This document shows positions 33,205 to 41,468 of a DNA stretch of 64,000 nucleotides, piece by piece. The translations under genes and the position numbers were made by a program. The stretch's first letter is position 1. Each line of letters opens with the position of its first letter. Location of the stretch: assembly GCA_035447065.1 (NCBI GenBank), contig DAOTGJ010000002.1, forward strand, positions 82,958 through 146,957. Direction: 5' to 3'. Origin of the DNA: CALEMW01 sp035447065 (GTDB taxonomy: Bacteria > Krumholzibacteriota > Krumholzibacteriia > LZORAL124-64-63). Below the pieces are notes generated by a model. The model made no database searches and had not been told where the DNA came from. It saw nothing but the letters and a program-made list of their open reading frames with translations.

Positions 33205-34558
33205 AGCGTTGGAGGATGAAGGCGGTCAGGGCCTGGAGCACCTCCGGGGAGATGGTGGTTTCGATCTGCTCGTATTCGGAGAGCTCACCGGTTACTGCGG
33301 GCTGGAAGAGGTGGTTGAGGTCGGGGAAGACCTCCACGCGGCTGTGGGGGTTGTGGAGGACGGCGCGCATGGGGTCGGCGTTGAGGGACGGGGGGACCTG
33401 GGTGTCCTTGGTGCCGAAGAGGGCCAGGACGGGGATGTCCAGGGCAGCCAGGTCCGGGGCGGGATCGTGGTCCAGGAACCAGCGCAGCCAGGGGTCGGAG
33501 ATCTGGGTGCGGATGGCCGGGGCGTTGGCCGGGGTCAGACCGGTCAAGGCGGCGAGGGGGGCGCCGAGGTCCGCGGCGACGGCCGTCAGCACCGCCTCCA
33601 CCGAATCCAGCGGGGCGGCGTAGAGCTGCGCCAGAGCGGCGCGCACCCGCGGCTCCTCCGCGGCGTAGCCCGGGATGCGGGCCATGCCGCGGGCGCCTTG
33701 GTAGGCCAGGATGCGGCTGCCGGGAACCGCCGGGCCGGCCAGCAGGACCAGGAAACCGACGCCTGGATCCTGCGCGGCGGCGACGGCGGCGATGAGGCCG
33801 CCCTCGCTGTGGCCCAGCAGGCCCAGCCGCCGCGCGTCCACCTCGGGACGGGCGCGCAGCCAGGCCACGGCGGCCAGGGCGTCGCGGGCGAAATCGGCGG
33901 TGGTGGCGCCCGCGGGGCCGCGGTCCGAGCCGCCCACGCCGCGGTCGTCCAGGCGCAGAACGGCCACGTCGGTGCGGCTCAGGTGATCGGCCAGGACCAG
34001 GAAGGGCTTGTGTCCCAGGATGGTCTCGTCGCGGTCCTGGGCGCCGGAGCCCGTGAGCAGGAGCACCGTGGCGAAAGGTCCATCGCCCGGCGGCACGGTG
34101 AACGTCCCCGCCAGATCCACGCCGGCCGCCTGGTTGCGGACCGTCACGTCCGCGCTCTCGTAGGGGAACGGCGGCACGGGCATCTGCGGCCGCCGCGGTG
34201 GACCGTCGGCGCGGCGGACCAGCGCCAGCGGCAGCGCCCCGCCGCCCTGGGACCAGGTCCCCTCCAGATTCGCACCGGCGGCGTCCATGGCGCCCACATA
34301 CCTGGCGCTCAGGCTCGGGAAATCCACCGTGAGCCGCGGCGCCTCCCAGCGCACCTCGCCGGCCTTCATCCCGAACACCCCTTGATCCGGGCTGTCCAGG
34401 CTCGCCGACCACGCCCCCGCGTCGTCCTCATCCACATGCAGCACCAGCGCCAGCGAGCCTCCCGGCACCTCCAGCACCCCGTCCCAGACCCCCACGACCC
34501 CCGCACCCGCCGCGGCCGCCGCCACCAACACCACCCACCCGACGAGGATCCTGCGCAT
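33203..34558 (-). CDS. Secreted or anchored alpha/beta hydrolase
   Basis: The product of 451 residues has a signal peptide or N-terminal anchor ('RRILVGWVVLVAAAAAGAGVVG'), a first domain of about 100 residues ('GSLALVLHVDEDDAG', 'LEGTWSQGGGALPLALVR') and an alpha/beta-hydrolase domain. The latter has oxyanion 'LLLTGSGAQDRDE', nucleophile elbow 'LGHSEGG', acid 'LFGTKDTQVP' and histidine in 'PDLNHLFQPA'. This is the layout of serine aminopeptidase/esterase-like proteins of the COG1073 type. GGAG five bases upstream favours the second ATG (34558) of an ATG-ATG pair. The gene is bracketed by two related palindromes (33127-33204 and 34587-34670). Substrate unknown. Confidence 0.8.
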   Translation of the reverse strand: MRRILVGWVVLVAAAAAGAGVVGVWDGVLEVPGGSLALVLHVDEDDAGAWSASLDSPDQGVFGMKAGEVRWEAPRLTVDFPSLSARYVGAMDAAGANLEGTWSQGGGALPLALVRRADGPPRRPQMPVPPFPYESADVTVRNQAAGVDLAGTFTVPPGDGPFATVLLLTGSGAQDRDETILGHKPFLVLADHLSRTDVAVLRLDDRGVGGSDRGPAGATTADFARDALAAVAWLRARPEVDARRLGLLGHSEGGLIAAVAAAQDPGVGFLVLLAGPAVPGSRILAYQGARGMARIPGYAAEEPRVRAALAQLYAAPLDSVEAVLTAVAADLGAPLAALTGLTPANAPAIRTQISDPWLRWFLDHDPAPDLAALDIPVLALFGTKDTQVPPSLNADPMRAVLHNPHSRVEVFPDLNHLFQPAVTGELSEYEQIETTISPEVLQALTAFILQR

Positions 34559-34586
34559 CATGACTCCACCTCTCTCCGGCGTCCGT

Positions 34587-34670
34587 GGCGGGCGAGGGGA
34601 CACAGGGGCGCGGAGCGGGGCGTGATTGGCTGTTCGACCCGCTCCGCGCCCCTGTGTCCCCTCGCCCGCC
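34587..34670. repeat. REP-like palindromic element, copy 2
   Basis: Arms 34587-34619 and 34638-34670 are perfect 33-bp inverted repeats around the 18-base loop gcgtgattggctgttcga. Compared with copy 1 (33127-33204), stem bases differ on both arms in a compensating way, so pairing is kept while sequence changes. It sits between the hydrolase start and the acyltransferase stop, ending eight bases before the latter. Confidence 0.8.
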
Positions 34671-34678
34671 GACTCGTC

Positions 34679-35149
34679 CTACGCCGGCCCGTACCCATCC
34701 TTGAAGCGCAGGATCCGCGCCGGATTCCCGGCCACGATGGCCCCCGCCGGCACGTCCTTGGTCACCACGGACCCGGCGCCCACCACGGCGTCCTTCCCCA
34801 CCACCACCGGCAGCAGGGTCACGTTGGAGCCGATGCTGGCGCCGTCCTCGATGGTGGTGGTCTTCCACTTCTCGCGCTCGGGCTGGGGCGGCATGGTGTC
34901 GTTGATGAACATCACGCCGTGGCCGATGAACACGTCGCTGCCCACGGTCACCAGCTCGCAGATGAACGTGTGGCTCTGCACACGAGTGCGGTCGCCGATG
35001 GTCACGCCCGCCTGGATCTCCACGAAGGTGCCGATCATGGAGTCGCGGCCCACCTCGCACTCGTACATGTTCACGAAGTTCCAGACCTTGGTGCCTGCGC
35101 CGATCTTGCAGTTGCGGATGAGCTGGGTGGGGTTGGGAGTCTCGGACAT
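34679..35149 (-). CDS. Left-handed beta-helix (hexapeptide) acyltransferase, WbbJ/WlbB-like
   Basis: This 156-residue protein consists of hexapeptide repeats with pattern [LIV]-G-x(4), for example 'CEVGRDSMIGTFVEIQAGVTIG', seen in pieces. It also has 'VFIGHGVMFINDTMPP' and the closing 'VVTKDVPAGAIVAGNPAR', typical of the acetyltransferases that modify UDP-amino sugars for O-antigen or other surface glycans. The conserved histidine in 'IGHGVMF' is probably catalytic. GGAGG ten bases upstream supports ATG 35149. Near hldD it fits cell-surface polysaccharide synthesis, although hldD is on the opposite strand. Confidence 0.85.
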   Translation of the reverse strand: MSETPNPTQLIRNCKIGAGTKVWNFVNMYECEVGRDSMIGTFVEIQAGVTIGDRTRVQSHTFICELVTVGSDVFIGHGVMFINDTMPPQPEREKWKTTTIEDGASIGSNVTLLPVVVGKDAVVGAGSVVTKDVPAGAIVAGNPARILRFKDGYGPA

Positions 35150-35244
35150 CTCGGGGTCGCCTCCGGGTGGGGGGTTGCGTGAACGGAATCGGACAAGGAT
35201 AGCTCAGGGACCGGACGGCGTCAGCCCCGTTCCGCCGCAGACGA

Positions 35245-35274
35245 GGACCCCGGCCGCGCGGGCGGCCGGGGTCC
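35245..35274 (-). terminator. Terminator hairpin of the PPC-protein gene
   Basis: GGACCCCGGCCG pairs with CGGCCGGGGTCC (perfect 12-bp stem), 27 bases beyond the stop at 35301. Confidence 0.7.
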
Positions 35275-35300
35275 GGATCGATCGCATGGATCGCGTCGGG

Positions 35301-36218
35301 CTAGCGGAAGCTGGCCTTCAGACCGCTGAAGCTCATGCCCTCGGTCGGCACGGGCTCCTGGGTCGTCACGGTGACCAGGCAGCCGGCGCTGGCGTAGGCG
35401 TCGATGCCGATGTAGTACCAGCCCGGGTTCTGGCCGGCGTCGAAGGTGATGCTCTCGGTGCCCAGCACGTCGGAGCCGGCCACGCAGGAGCCCAGGGGGT
35501 CGCCGCAGTCCGTGAACACGTACAGGGACATGTCGCAGCTGCCGGCCTCGGTGAGCGTCAGGACCGCGTCGGTCTCCAGGTAGATCATGTAGAAGGCGTC
35601 GGGGCCGTTGGCGCTGTAGCCGGTGCAGCCGGTGGAGCCCATGGCGGACTGGTTGGTGTAGCCGCCGGCGGCCAGGTCCACCTCGAAGGCGCCGTAGCCG
35701 ATGGTGGCGATGTCGATGGCGCCGGTGCACACGTCGTTCGCCGGGGGCGGCGGCGGAGGCGTGGCCTCGGTGGCGCTGAGGATGTAGGTGCCGGTGTAGC
35801 TGCTGCTGTAGCCCACGACCTTCACGAAGTAGGTGCCGTCCGCGGTGAAGTCGAAGCTGATGAGCGAATAGTAGCCGGCGCCGCCGTCGTCGTTGTAGGC
35901 CAGCTGGGTGGTGCCGTCGGTGTCGTACAGGTACAGCTTGGTGTCCACCACGTCGCCGGCGTGGGTCTCGAAGTCGATGCTCGCGCCGGCGGTCACGGTG
36001 ATGGCGAAGAAGTCGGCGTCCAGGCTCACGTCGATGGCGCCGTTCATGTCGTCGCCGGCCGTCAGGACGTTGGCGGTCAGGTAGTCGTCGTTGGGCTCGA
36101 CCTCGGAGGCGCGGGAGTTGGGCTCGTAGGCCTGGACGGGCTTCTCCAGCGGAGCCTTGGCCAGGGCGGCGCCGGCGATCAGGGAAAGAATGCTGACGAT
36201 CAGAAGCAGTTTGCGCAT
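35301..36218 (-). CDS. Secreted PPC-domain protein with C-terminal K-x-x-F-R motif
   Basis: The protein of 305 residues has a signal peptide ('MRKLLLIVSILSLIAGAALA'), then a pre-peptidase C-terminal (PPC)-like beta domain ('EVEPNDDYLTANVLTAGDDM', 'DADFFAITVTAGASID', 'YLYDTDG', 'GTYFVKVVG'). A polyproline linker 'ATPPPPPPAND' leads to a second beta domain with paired cysteines ('CDMSLYVFTDCGDPLGSC'). It ends in 'PTEGMSFSGLKASFR'. The last residues match the tails of the five paralogues at 38015-42158. No catalytic domain is present, so it is probably a structural or binding surface protein. AGGAGG precedes ATG 36218, and a good promoter lies at 36271-36300. Confidence 0.78.
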   Translation of the reverse strand: MRKLLLIVSILSLIAGAALAKAPLEKPVQAYEPNSRASEVEPNDDYLTANVLTAGDDMNGAIDVSLDADFFAITVTAGASIDFETHAGDVVDTKLYLYDTDGTTQLAYNDDGGAGYYSLISFDFTADGTYFVKVVGYSSSYTGTYILSATEATPPPPPPANDVCTGAIDIATIGYGAFEVDLAAGGYTNQSAMGSTGCTGYSANGPDAFYMIYLETDAVLTLTEAGSCDMSLYVFTDCGDPLGSCVAGSDVLGTESITFDAGQNPGWYYIGIDAYASAGCLVTVTTQEPVPTEGMSFSGLKASFR

Positions 36219-36270
36219 GGGTGTCCCCTCCTGAGGATGGTTCGACAAAAGTCCGGGCGGACGAGGGGCA

Positions 36271-36300
36271 ATCGTAGCATTTTCGACTGATTTGTTTCAA
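36271..36300 (-). promoter_or_regulatory. Sigma-70-type promoter of the PPC-protein gene
   Basis: On the minus strand: TTGAAA (36300-36295), 18 bases, TACGAT (36276-36271), about 53 bases before the start codon. Confidence 0.5.
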
Positions 36301-36338
36301 TAACGAACTTTTAGCCTAGGACAACATTCTCGGCCGCG

Positions 36339-36367
36339 TTGACGCCCACGGCCCCTCCCGCTAGATT
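36339..36367 (+). promoter_or_regulatory. Sigma-70-type promoter of hldD
   Basis: TTGACG (36339-36344), 17 bases, TAGATT (36362-36367), 29 bases before the hldD ATG, leaving a short leader with the ribosome site. Confidence 0.65.
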
Positions 36368-36396
36368 CGCGGGACCCCTACCCGCGGAGGCCGCAG

Positions 36397-37380
36397 ATGC
36401 AGAATCCCATCGTGGTGACCGGCGCCGCCGGATTCATCGGCACCAACGTGGTGCGCGCCCTCAACGCCCGCGGCCGCCGCGACGTGATCGTGGTGGACCG
36501 CCTGGGCCGCGACGAGAAGTGGCGCAACCTGGTGGACCAGTCCTTCGCCGACTACCTGGACCTGGAGGACTTCCGCGCCCGCGTACGCCGCGATGAGCTG
36601 CCCGCCCTGGCCGCCGTGATCCACCTGGGCGCCTGCAGCAGCACCACCGAGACCGACGCCGACTACCTGATGGACAACAACTTCGCCTACACGCGCGAGC
36701 TCTGCGAATGGTGCGTGCGCCACGGCGTGCGCTTCGTCTATGCCAGCAGCGCCGCCACCTACGGCGACGGCACCCGCGGCTACGACGACGACCACGCCCT
36801 GCTGCGCGACCTGCGCCCCCTGAACATGTACGGCTACTCCAAGCACGTCTTCGACCTGTGGGCCCAGAACAAGGGCCTCCTGGACCGCATCGCCGGCCTC
36901 AAGTACTTCAACGTCTACGGACCCTGGGAGGACCACAAGGGCGACATGCGCTCGGTGGTCCACAAGGCCTACCACCAGATCCTTGAGACGGGGAAGGTGC
37001 AGCTCTTCAAGAGCCACCGCGACGACTACGAGGACGGCGGCCAGGTGCGGGACTTCGTCTGGGTGGACGACGCCGTGCGCCAGACCCTCTGGCTGGCGGA
37101 CCACCGGGAGGTCAACGGCGTCTTCAACTGCGGCACGGGCCGCGCCCGCTCCTGGGTGGACCTGGCCCGCGCCGTGTTCGCGGCCCTGGGACGGGAGCCC
37201 CGCATCGAGTTCGTGGAGATGCCCGCGCACCTGCGCGCCAAGTACCAGTACCACACCTGCGCCGACCTCCATAAGGTGCGCCGCGCCGGCTACGACACCC
37301 CGTTCACGGAGCTCGAGGACGGCATCCAGGCCTACGTGCGCGAGTACCTGCTGGACCGCTTCCCCCCGGAGCCCGCGTGA
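36397..37380 (+). CDS. hldD: ADP-L-glycero-D-manno-heptose 6-epimerase
   Basis: This 327-residue short-chain dehydrogenase-like epimerase makes the ADP-heptose used in the lipopolysaccharide inner core. It has the NADP-binding 'VVTGAAGFIGTNVVRAL', the family-specific 'HLGACSSTTETDADYLMDNN', the catalytic 'YGYSKHVFD' (Tyr-x3-Lys), 'LKYFNVYGPWEDHKGDM' and 'KYQYHTCADLHKVRRAGY'. GCGGAGG six bases before ATG 36397 and a good promoter at 36339 support the start. Its presence implies an LPS-like outer leaflet. The stop overlaps the next gene in GTGA. Confidence 0.95.
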   Translation: MQNPIVVTGAAGFIGTNVVRALNARGRRDVIVVDRLGRDEKWRNLVDQSFADYLDLEDFRARVRRDELPALAAVIHLGACSSTTETDADYLMDNNFAYTRELCEWCVRHGVRFVYASSAATYGDGTRGYDDDHALLRDLRPLNMYGYSKHVFDLWAQNKGLLDRIAGLKYFNVYGPWEDHKGDMRSVVHKAYHQILETGKVQLFKSHRDDYEDGGQVRDFVWVDDAVRQTLWLADHREVNGVFNCGTGRARSWVDLARAVFAALGREPRIEFVEMPAHLRAKYQYHTCADLHKVRRAGYDTPFTELEDGIQAYVREYLLDRFPPEPA

Positions 37381-37943
37381 GCTCCGCCCCCTCCCTGGCC
37401 TGGAGCGGCTTCGCCCGCGAGCGCTACCGACGCGGACGCGGACACGCCTGGTTCGACGGCGACGAGCAGGAGCTCCTGGACCTGGTCCGCGCCCACTGGG
37501 ACGCCCGCCGCCCCGGAGACGGCCGCACGGATCTGGAGCTGGTGGTGGTGGTCCCCGTGCCGCCCGACCGGTTCCGCGGCGCCACCGTGAACGTGGCCCA
37601 CGCCGACCGCCTCACCGCCCGTCTGGTGCGCCGCCAGCCCCAGGAGGACCCCTACGTGGAGGTCCTGGCCGACGGTCCTCCCGAGCCCGTCCACCACGCC
37701 GCCGTGGTGCTCTACAGCGCCGCCGCCCTGCTGCAGAACGGCGGCGAGCGCACCACCGACGCCGACTGGGAGGTGGTCTGCCTCATCGCCTCCCCCGTGG
37801 ACCCCGAACCCATGGACCCGCTGACCATGGCGCGCAACATGCTCGCCCGGCCCGGCGGCACCCCCTGCACCTACACCGCCGAGCAGTTCGCCGCCGCGGT
37901 CTGGTACTGGGCCGGCCGCGTCAAGGCCCACCCCCGCGACTGA
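37377..37943 (+). CDS. DUF3228 family protein
   Basis: This 188-residue soluble protein starts at GTG 37377, overlapping the hldD stop in GTGA. Segments 'LVVVVPVPPDRFRGATV', 'VVLYSAAALLQNGGERTTD', 'WEVVCLIASPVDPEPMDPLTMARNML' (in parts) and 'YTAEQFAAAVWYWAGRVK' match the DUF3228 family, which has no known function. Coupling to hldD suggests co-expression, but there is no evidence for an LPS role. Confidence 0.75.
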   Translation: MSSAPSLAWSGFARERYRRGRGHAWFDGDEQELLDLVRAHWDARRPGDGRTDLELVVVVPVPPDRFRGATVNVAHADRLTARLVRRQPQEDPYVEVLADGPPEPVHHAAVVLYSAAALLQNGGERTTDADWEVVCLIASPVDPEPMDPLTMARNMLARPGGTPCTYTAEQFAAAVWYWAGRVKAHPRD

Positions 37944-38014
37944 CCCGCCCCTCCCCCACGCGACGAGGCCGCCCCCCTCAGGGAGCGGCCCGCATCGCGT
38001 CCGTCGGATGGATT

Positions 38015-38707
38015 CTAACGGAACAGGGTCTTGACCGCGCTGACGCTCAGTTCTTCGGTATCCACCGAGCAGTCGATGACGCAGATGGCGCCGGCGAAGG
38101 GCTTCAGGCGGAAGGCGCCGGAGCCGTACGAGTAGATGCCCGTGGCGCAGCAGTAGCAGTCGTCGTCCATGACCGTGCTGGCGTCGTACCAGGCGTCGTC
38201 GAAGGTCAGGACGGGGCCGCCGGGCATCTGGGAGACGGCGCTCCACCAGCCGTTGCCGTCGGGCGTCGCGTTGACCTGCATGGGGTCGATGATGGACACG
38301 TAGCAGCTCTCGTACGCCTCGGGATCGCTCTGGAGCTGATGCACGCTCACGTACATGGGCGTGATGGCGCCGGTGTGCACGCCCAGGTTGTCCACGTAGC
38401 CGGTCGCGTCGGCGTCCACGTTGAGCTGCGAGCGGCCGAAGAACTCCTCGTACGCGCCCTTGACCTCCACCAGGTCGCCGGTGGCCACGGCATGGCCGCC
38501 GCCGGTGAAGACCCAGATGCCGGCGTACGGCTGGTTGGGGTCCTCGCTCATGTAGAAGCCCTCGGCCAGGACGCCGGTGACCACGGCCTCGTTGACCGTG
38601 ACGGCGGTGCCTTCGGCGTAGACGCCGGTCTGGATGTCGATGATGGTCCCGGCCGCGGCTGCGCCGGCGACGAGGATCCCCAGAGAAACGATGACAAGTT
38701 GCTTCAT
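38015..38707 (-). CDS. Secreted OB-fold-like protein, paralogue 1 of 5, with K-x-x-F-R tail
   Basis: The protein of 230 residues has a signal peptide ('MKQLVIVSLGILVAGAAAAG') and one repeat-like beta domain, beginning 'TIIDIQTGVYAEGTAVTVNE' and continuing 'EDPNQPYAGIWVFTG' and 'VATGDLVEVKGAYEEFFG'. This pattern resembles the OB-fold (YhcR/ExeM N-terminal-like) modules of extracellular nucleases, but no nuclease domain follows. Conserved cysteines sit in 'DDDCYCCATG' and 'ICVIDC'. It ends 'LSVSAVKTLFR'. It is the last, 3'-most member of the array on the minus strand. The ribosome site AAAGGG lies seven bases before ATG 38707. A GC-rich hairpin at about 37966-37992 may terminate it. Confidence 0.75.
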   Translation of the reverse strand: MKQLVIVSLGILVAGAAAAGTIIDIQTGVYAEGTAVTVNEAVVTGVLAEGFYMSEDPNQPYAGIWVFTGGGHAVATGDLVEVKGAYEEFFGRSQLNVDADATGYVDNLGVHTGAITPMYVSVHQLQSDPEAYESCYVSIIDPMQVNATPDGNGWWSAVSQMPGGPVLTFDDAWYDASTVMDDDCYCCATGIYSYGSGAFRLKPFAGAICVIDCSVDTEELSVSAVKTLFR

Positions 38708-38801
38708 GGTGCGGCCCTTTCTCCTATGCACGGTGATCCGGCCCAGCGGGCCTCTGCACAGGTGGAGCAGGAACCGTTCCCGGCAGCGGGAAACCGGAGC
38801 G

Positions 38802-38836
38802 CAAAAAGAAGGGATCGGCCGTAACCGGCCGATCCC
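38802..38836 (-). terminator. Terminator of paralogue 2
   Basis: GGGATCGGCC (38811-38820) pairs with GGCCGATCCC (38827-38836); on the minus strand TTCTTTTTGC follows. Confidence 0.85.
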
Positions 38837-38860
38837 ATGTCACTTGGCCCGGGTCCGCGT

Positions 38861-39553
38861 CTAGCGGAACTGGGTCTTCAGCTCGCCGAAGCTCACGTCC
38901 TCGTTGCTCACCGCGCACTCGATGATGCAGATCGCATTCTCGAACACCTCGAGCTTGTAGGCGCCGAAGCTGTAGGCCAGCACGCCGCTGGCGCAGCAGT
39001 AGCAGTCGCCCAGCATGACGGTGGTGTCGTCGTACCAGTAGTCGTCCATGATCAGGAACGTGCCGGGGCTCATCTGGGACTCCACGGTCCACTCGCCGAA
39101 GTTGTTCGGGGCCTCGGTGACCATCATGGGATCCACGATGGCGATGTAGCAGCCCTCGTACGGCTCGGCGTTGGCCGCGAGCTGGGCCATGGTCACGTAG
39201 AGGGGGTAGATGGCGCCGTCATGCACGCCCAGGTTGTTGAAGTAGCCCGTGGCGTCGGTGGAGACGTTGATCTCCGAGAAGTCGAAGTACTCCTCGTAGA
39301 GGCCCTTGACCTCGACCAGATCGCCCACGGCGACGCCGGGAGCGGCGCCCGTGTAGACCCACACGCCGGCGTAGGGCGCGTTGGGATCCTCGCTGATGAA
39401 GGCGCCGTTGCTGCGCACGCCGGTCACCACGGCGCTGGGCACGACGACCTCGTCGCCGATGGTGTAGGCGCCCATCTGCAGATCGACGATGGACCCGGCG
39501 ACGGCCGCCCCGGCCATCAAGGTCAGAAGGAGAGCGGAAACAATCATCTTCAT
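38861..39553 (-). CDS. Secreted OB-fold-like protein, paralogue 2 of 5, with K-x-x-F-R tail
   Basis: The protein of 230 residues has a signal peptide ('MKMIVSALLLTLMAGAAVAG') followed by 'SIVDLQMGAYTIGDEVVV', 'SEDPNAPYAGVWVYTG', 'VGDLVEVKGLYEEYFDFSEI' and 'DDYWYDDTTVMLGDCYCCA', ending 'DVSFGELKTQFR'. It is very close to paralogue 3 along its whole length, implying recent duplication. Cysteines occur as DCYCC and IIEC. AAAGGA seven bases before ATG 39553 is the ribosome site, shared in form with its neighbours. It has its own terminator at 38802-38836 and a 270-base gap upstream, so it is probably transcribed alone. Confidence 0.77.
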   Translation of the reverse strand: MKMIVSALLLTLMAGAAVAGSIVDLQMGAYTIGDEVVVPSAVVTGVRSNGAFISEDPNAPYAGVWVYTGAAPGVAVGDLVEVKGLYEEYFDFSEINVSTDATGYFNNLGVHDGAIYPLYVTMAQLAANAEPYEGCYIAIVDPMMVTEAPNNFGEWTVESQMSPGTFLIMDDYWYDDTTVMLGDCYCCASGVLAYSFGAYKLEVFENAICIIECAVSNEDVSFGELKTQFR

Positions 39554-39768
39554 GGTGCGGTCCTTTCGGAAGCGTTGCGATCCTTGGAGGAGCGGGCGGT
39601 CTGCAAGGGACCCTAGCACAATCCCCACGAGCCTGCAGAAAAAAACTGCAAAAATTCCATCAATCATCCTATCGGGCCGTAGGTTTTTCCGGCCCGCACG
39701 ACTCGATTGAGTTGCGAAGATATGCATATCAAGCGCGCGACGCCAGCCCTCGGATGTGGATTCTCGAT

Positions 39769-39799
39769 AAAAAACGGGGCCGACCCGAAGGCCGGCCCC
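39769..39799 (-). terminator. Terminator of paralogue 3
   Basis: GGGGCCG and CGGCCCC form a stem that on the minus strand is followed directly by TTTTTT (39774-39769). Confidence 0.85.
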
Positions 39800-39827
39800 A
39801 TGGCGATCCCGCGAAGACCGGAGGTCC

Positions 39828-40511
39828 CTAGCGGAACAGGGTCTTCAGCGCTCCGAAGCCCAAGGTCTCGTTGGCCACGGTGCAGTCCGTCACGCAGATG
39901 GCGTCGGCGAAGGGCTCGAGCTTGTACTCGCCGAAGCTGTAGATCAGCACGCCGGTGGCGCAGTTGTAGCAGTCGCCCAGGGACACGGTGGTGTCGTCGT
40001 ACCAGTAGTCGTCCAGCTTCAGGAAGGTGCCCGGGGTCTCGTAGGACTCCACCACCCACTCGCCGAAGGAGTTGGGGGCCGTGGTCACGGTCATGCCGTC
40101 GGTCACCTTGATGAAGCAGCCCTCGTAGGCCTCGCCGATGTCGGCCACGGTCACGGGCAGGGGGTAGATGGCGCCGTTGTGCACGCCGGTCATGGTCACG
40201 TAGCCGGTGACGTCGGTGGAGACGTTGATCTCCGTGAAGTCGAAGTACTCCTCGTACAGGCCCTTCACGTCCACCAGGTCGCCCACGGCCACGCCGGGAG
40301 CGCTGCCGGTGTAGACCCACACGCCGGCGTAGGGGGCGTTGGGATCTTCGGTGATGCAGAGGCCGTTGGAGCGCAGGGCCACGACCACGGCGTCGGTCAC
40401 GGTGATCTCGTCGCCGATGGCATAGACGCCCATCTGCAGGTCCACGATGGTGCCGGCCTGGGCGGCGGCGACGGTCAGCAGCAGCAGGGTCGCGACGATC
40501 GCATGCTTCAT
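39828..40511 (-). CDS. Secreted OB-fold-like protein, paralogue 3 of 5, with K-x-x-F-R tail
   Basis: The protein of 227 residues has a signal peptide ('MKHAIVATLLLLTVAAAQAG') and the domain 'TIVDLQMGVYAIGDEITV', 'TEDPNAPYAGVWVYTG', 'VGDLVDVKGLYEEYFDFTEI' and 'DDYWYDDTTVSLGDCYNCA', ending 'TLGFGALKTLFR'. It shares long identical runs with paralogue 2. GDCYNC and VTDC carry the conserved cysteines. AAAGGA precedes ATG 40511, and a terminator follows at 39769-39799. On the minus strand the upstream region carries GTTATCGT (about 40563-40570), like elements upstream of paralogue 5. Confidence 0.77.
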   Translation of the reverse strand: MKHAIVATLLLLTVAAAQAGTIVDLQMGVYAIGDEITVTDAVVVALRSNGLCITEDPNAPYAGVWVYTGSAPGVAVGDLVDVKGLYEEYFDFTEINVSTDVTGYVTMTGVHNGAIYPLPVTVADIGEAYEGCFIKVTDGMTVTTAPNSFGEWVVESYETPGTFLKLDDYWYDDTTVSLGDCYNCATGVLIYSFGEYKLEPFADAICVTDCTVANETLGFGALKTLFR

Positions 40512-40601
40512 GGCTGAGGTCCTTTCCGGTGCGGTTCGAGTGAGGCGGTTGCGAAGGCGGAACGATAACCCATCGATCAGGGACAATCATGTGAATTCCA
40601 T

Positions 40602-40634
40602 AAAAAAGCCGGCCCCGCGTGGGCGGGGCCGGCC
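40602..40634 (-). terminator. Terminator of paralogue 4
   Basis: GCCGGCCCCGC (40608-40618) pairs with GCGGGGCCGGC (40623-40633) with a GTGG loop; TTTTTT follows on the minus strand. Confidence 0.9.
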
Positions 40635-40655
40635 AAGGAGACGTCGGGACCCGGT

Positions 40656-41345
40656 TTAGCGGTACCCGGCCTTGATCTCGCTGAAGGAGCGGGCCTCGTT
40701 CTCCACCGTGCACTGGATGGAGCACACGCCGCCCTCGTGGACCAGCAGGCGGTAGGCGCCGTCCACGATGACCAGGATGCCGCGGGCGCAGGTGGCGCAG
40801 TCGCCCAGCGACACCGAGCCGGCGTCGTAGCCCAGGGCCGCCAGGTGCAGGGCGTCGCCGGGGTTCTCCAGGGAGTCCATGACCCACACGCCCTCGGCGT
40901 CGGGCAGCGCGGACACGCTCATGCCCTCGCCCACCTCCACGTAGTTGCCCTCGTACAGGGCGCCGTCCACGAGGACGTCGGCCAGGGTCAGGTCCAGGGG
41001 GAAGATCTCGCCCAGGTGCGTGCCGGGGATCTGCAGGTACCCGGAAGGATCGGCGGGCACGTCCAGCACGGACATGCCGCCCACCTCGGCGTACACGCCC
41101 TTCACGTGGGCCAGATCGCCGATCTGGGCGGTCGGGGCGCCGCCGGTATGCACGAAGATCCCGGAGCGGGCGGTCACCGGATCCTCGCTGAGGAAGAGGC
41201 CGTCGTCCAGCACGCCGGTCACCACGGCGCCGTTGACGGTCACCACGTCACCGAGCGCGTAGGCTCCGGTCTGGACGTCCACGATGGTTCCGGCGGAGGC
41301 CGCACCGGCGATCAGCAGCAGCAGGCAGGTCGTCAGTTTGGTCAT
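40656..41345 (-). CDS. Secreted OB-fold-like protein, paralogue 4 of 5, with K-x-x-[FY]-R tail
   Basis: The protein of 229 residues has a signal peptide ('MTKLTTCLLLLIAGAASAG') and the domain 'TIVDVQTGAYALGDVVTVNG', 'SEDPVTARSGIFVHTG', 'IGDLAHVKGVYAEVGG' and 'YDAGSVSLGDCATCARG', ending 'ARSFSEIKAGYR'. It is more diverged than paralogues 2 and 3 but keeps the four-cysteine layout (GDCATC, CSIQC). The final residue pattern changes F to Y. AAAGGA precedes ATG 41345, and its own terminator lies at 40602-40634. Confidence 0.76.
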   Translation of the reverse strand: MTKLTTCLLLLIAGAASAGTIVDVQTGAYALGDVVTVNGAVVTGVLDDGLFLSEDPVTARSGIFVHTGGAPTAQIGDLAHVKGVYAEVGGMSVLDVPADPSGYLQIPGTHLGEIFPLDLTLADVLVDGALYEGNYVEVGEGMSVSALPDAEGVWVMDSLENPGDALHLAALGYDAGSVSLGDCATCARGILVIVDGAYRLLVHEGGVCSIQCTVENEARSFSEIKAGYR

Positions 41346-41414
41346 GAGGTCGGTTCCTTTCCAGGGCGTGGTCACGGGCGATGCGTTCCGAGGATTTCAT
41401 TCCCGGACGTGGAA

Positions 41415-41444
41415 CGGGGCCGGCTCCGGGAAGAACCGGCCCCG
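41415..41444 (-). terminator. Hairpin between paralogues 5 and 4, probable terminator
   Basis: CGGGGCCGG (41415-41423) pairs with CCGGCCCCG (41436-41444), 24 bases beyond the stop of paralogue 5; only a short T-stretch follows on the minus strand. Confidence 0.55.
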
Positions 41445-41468
41445 CGGGGTCCGAGGATGGGGTCCGCG

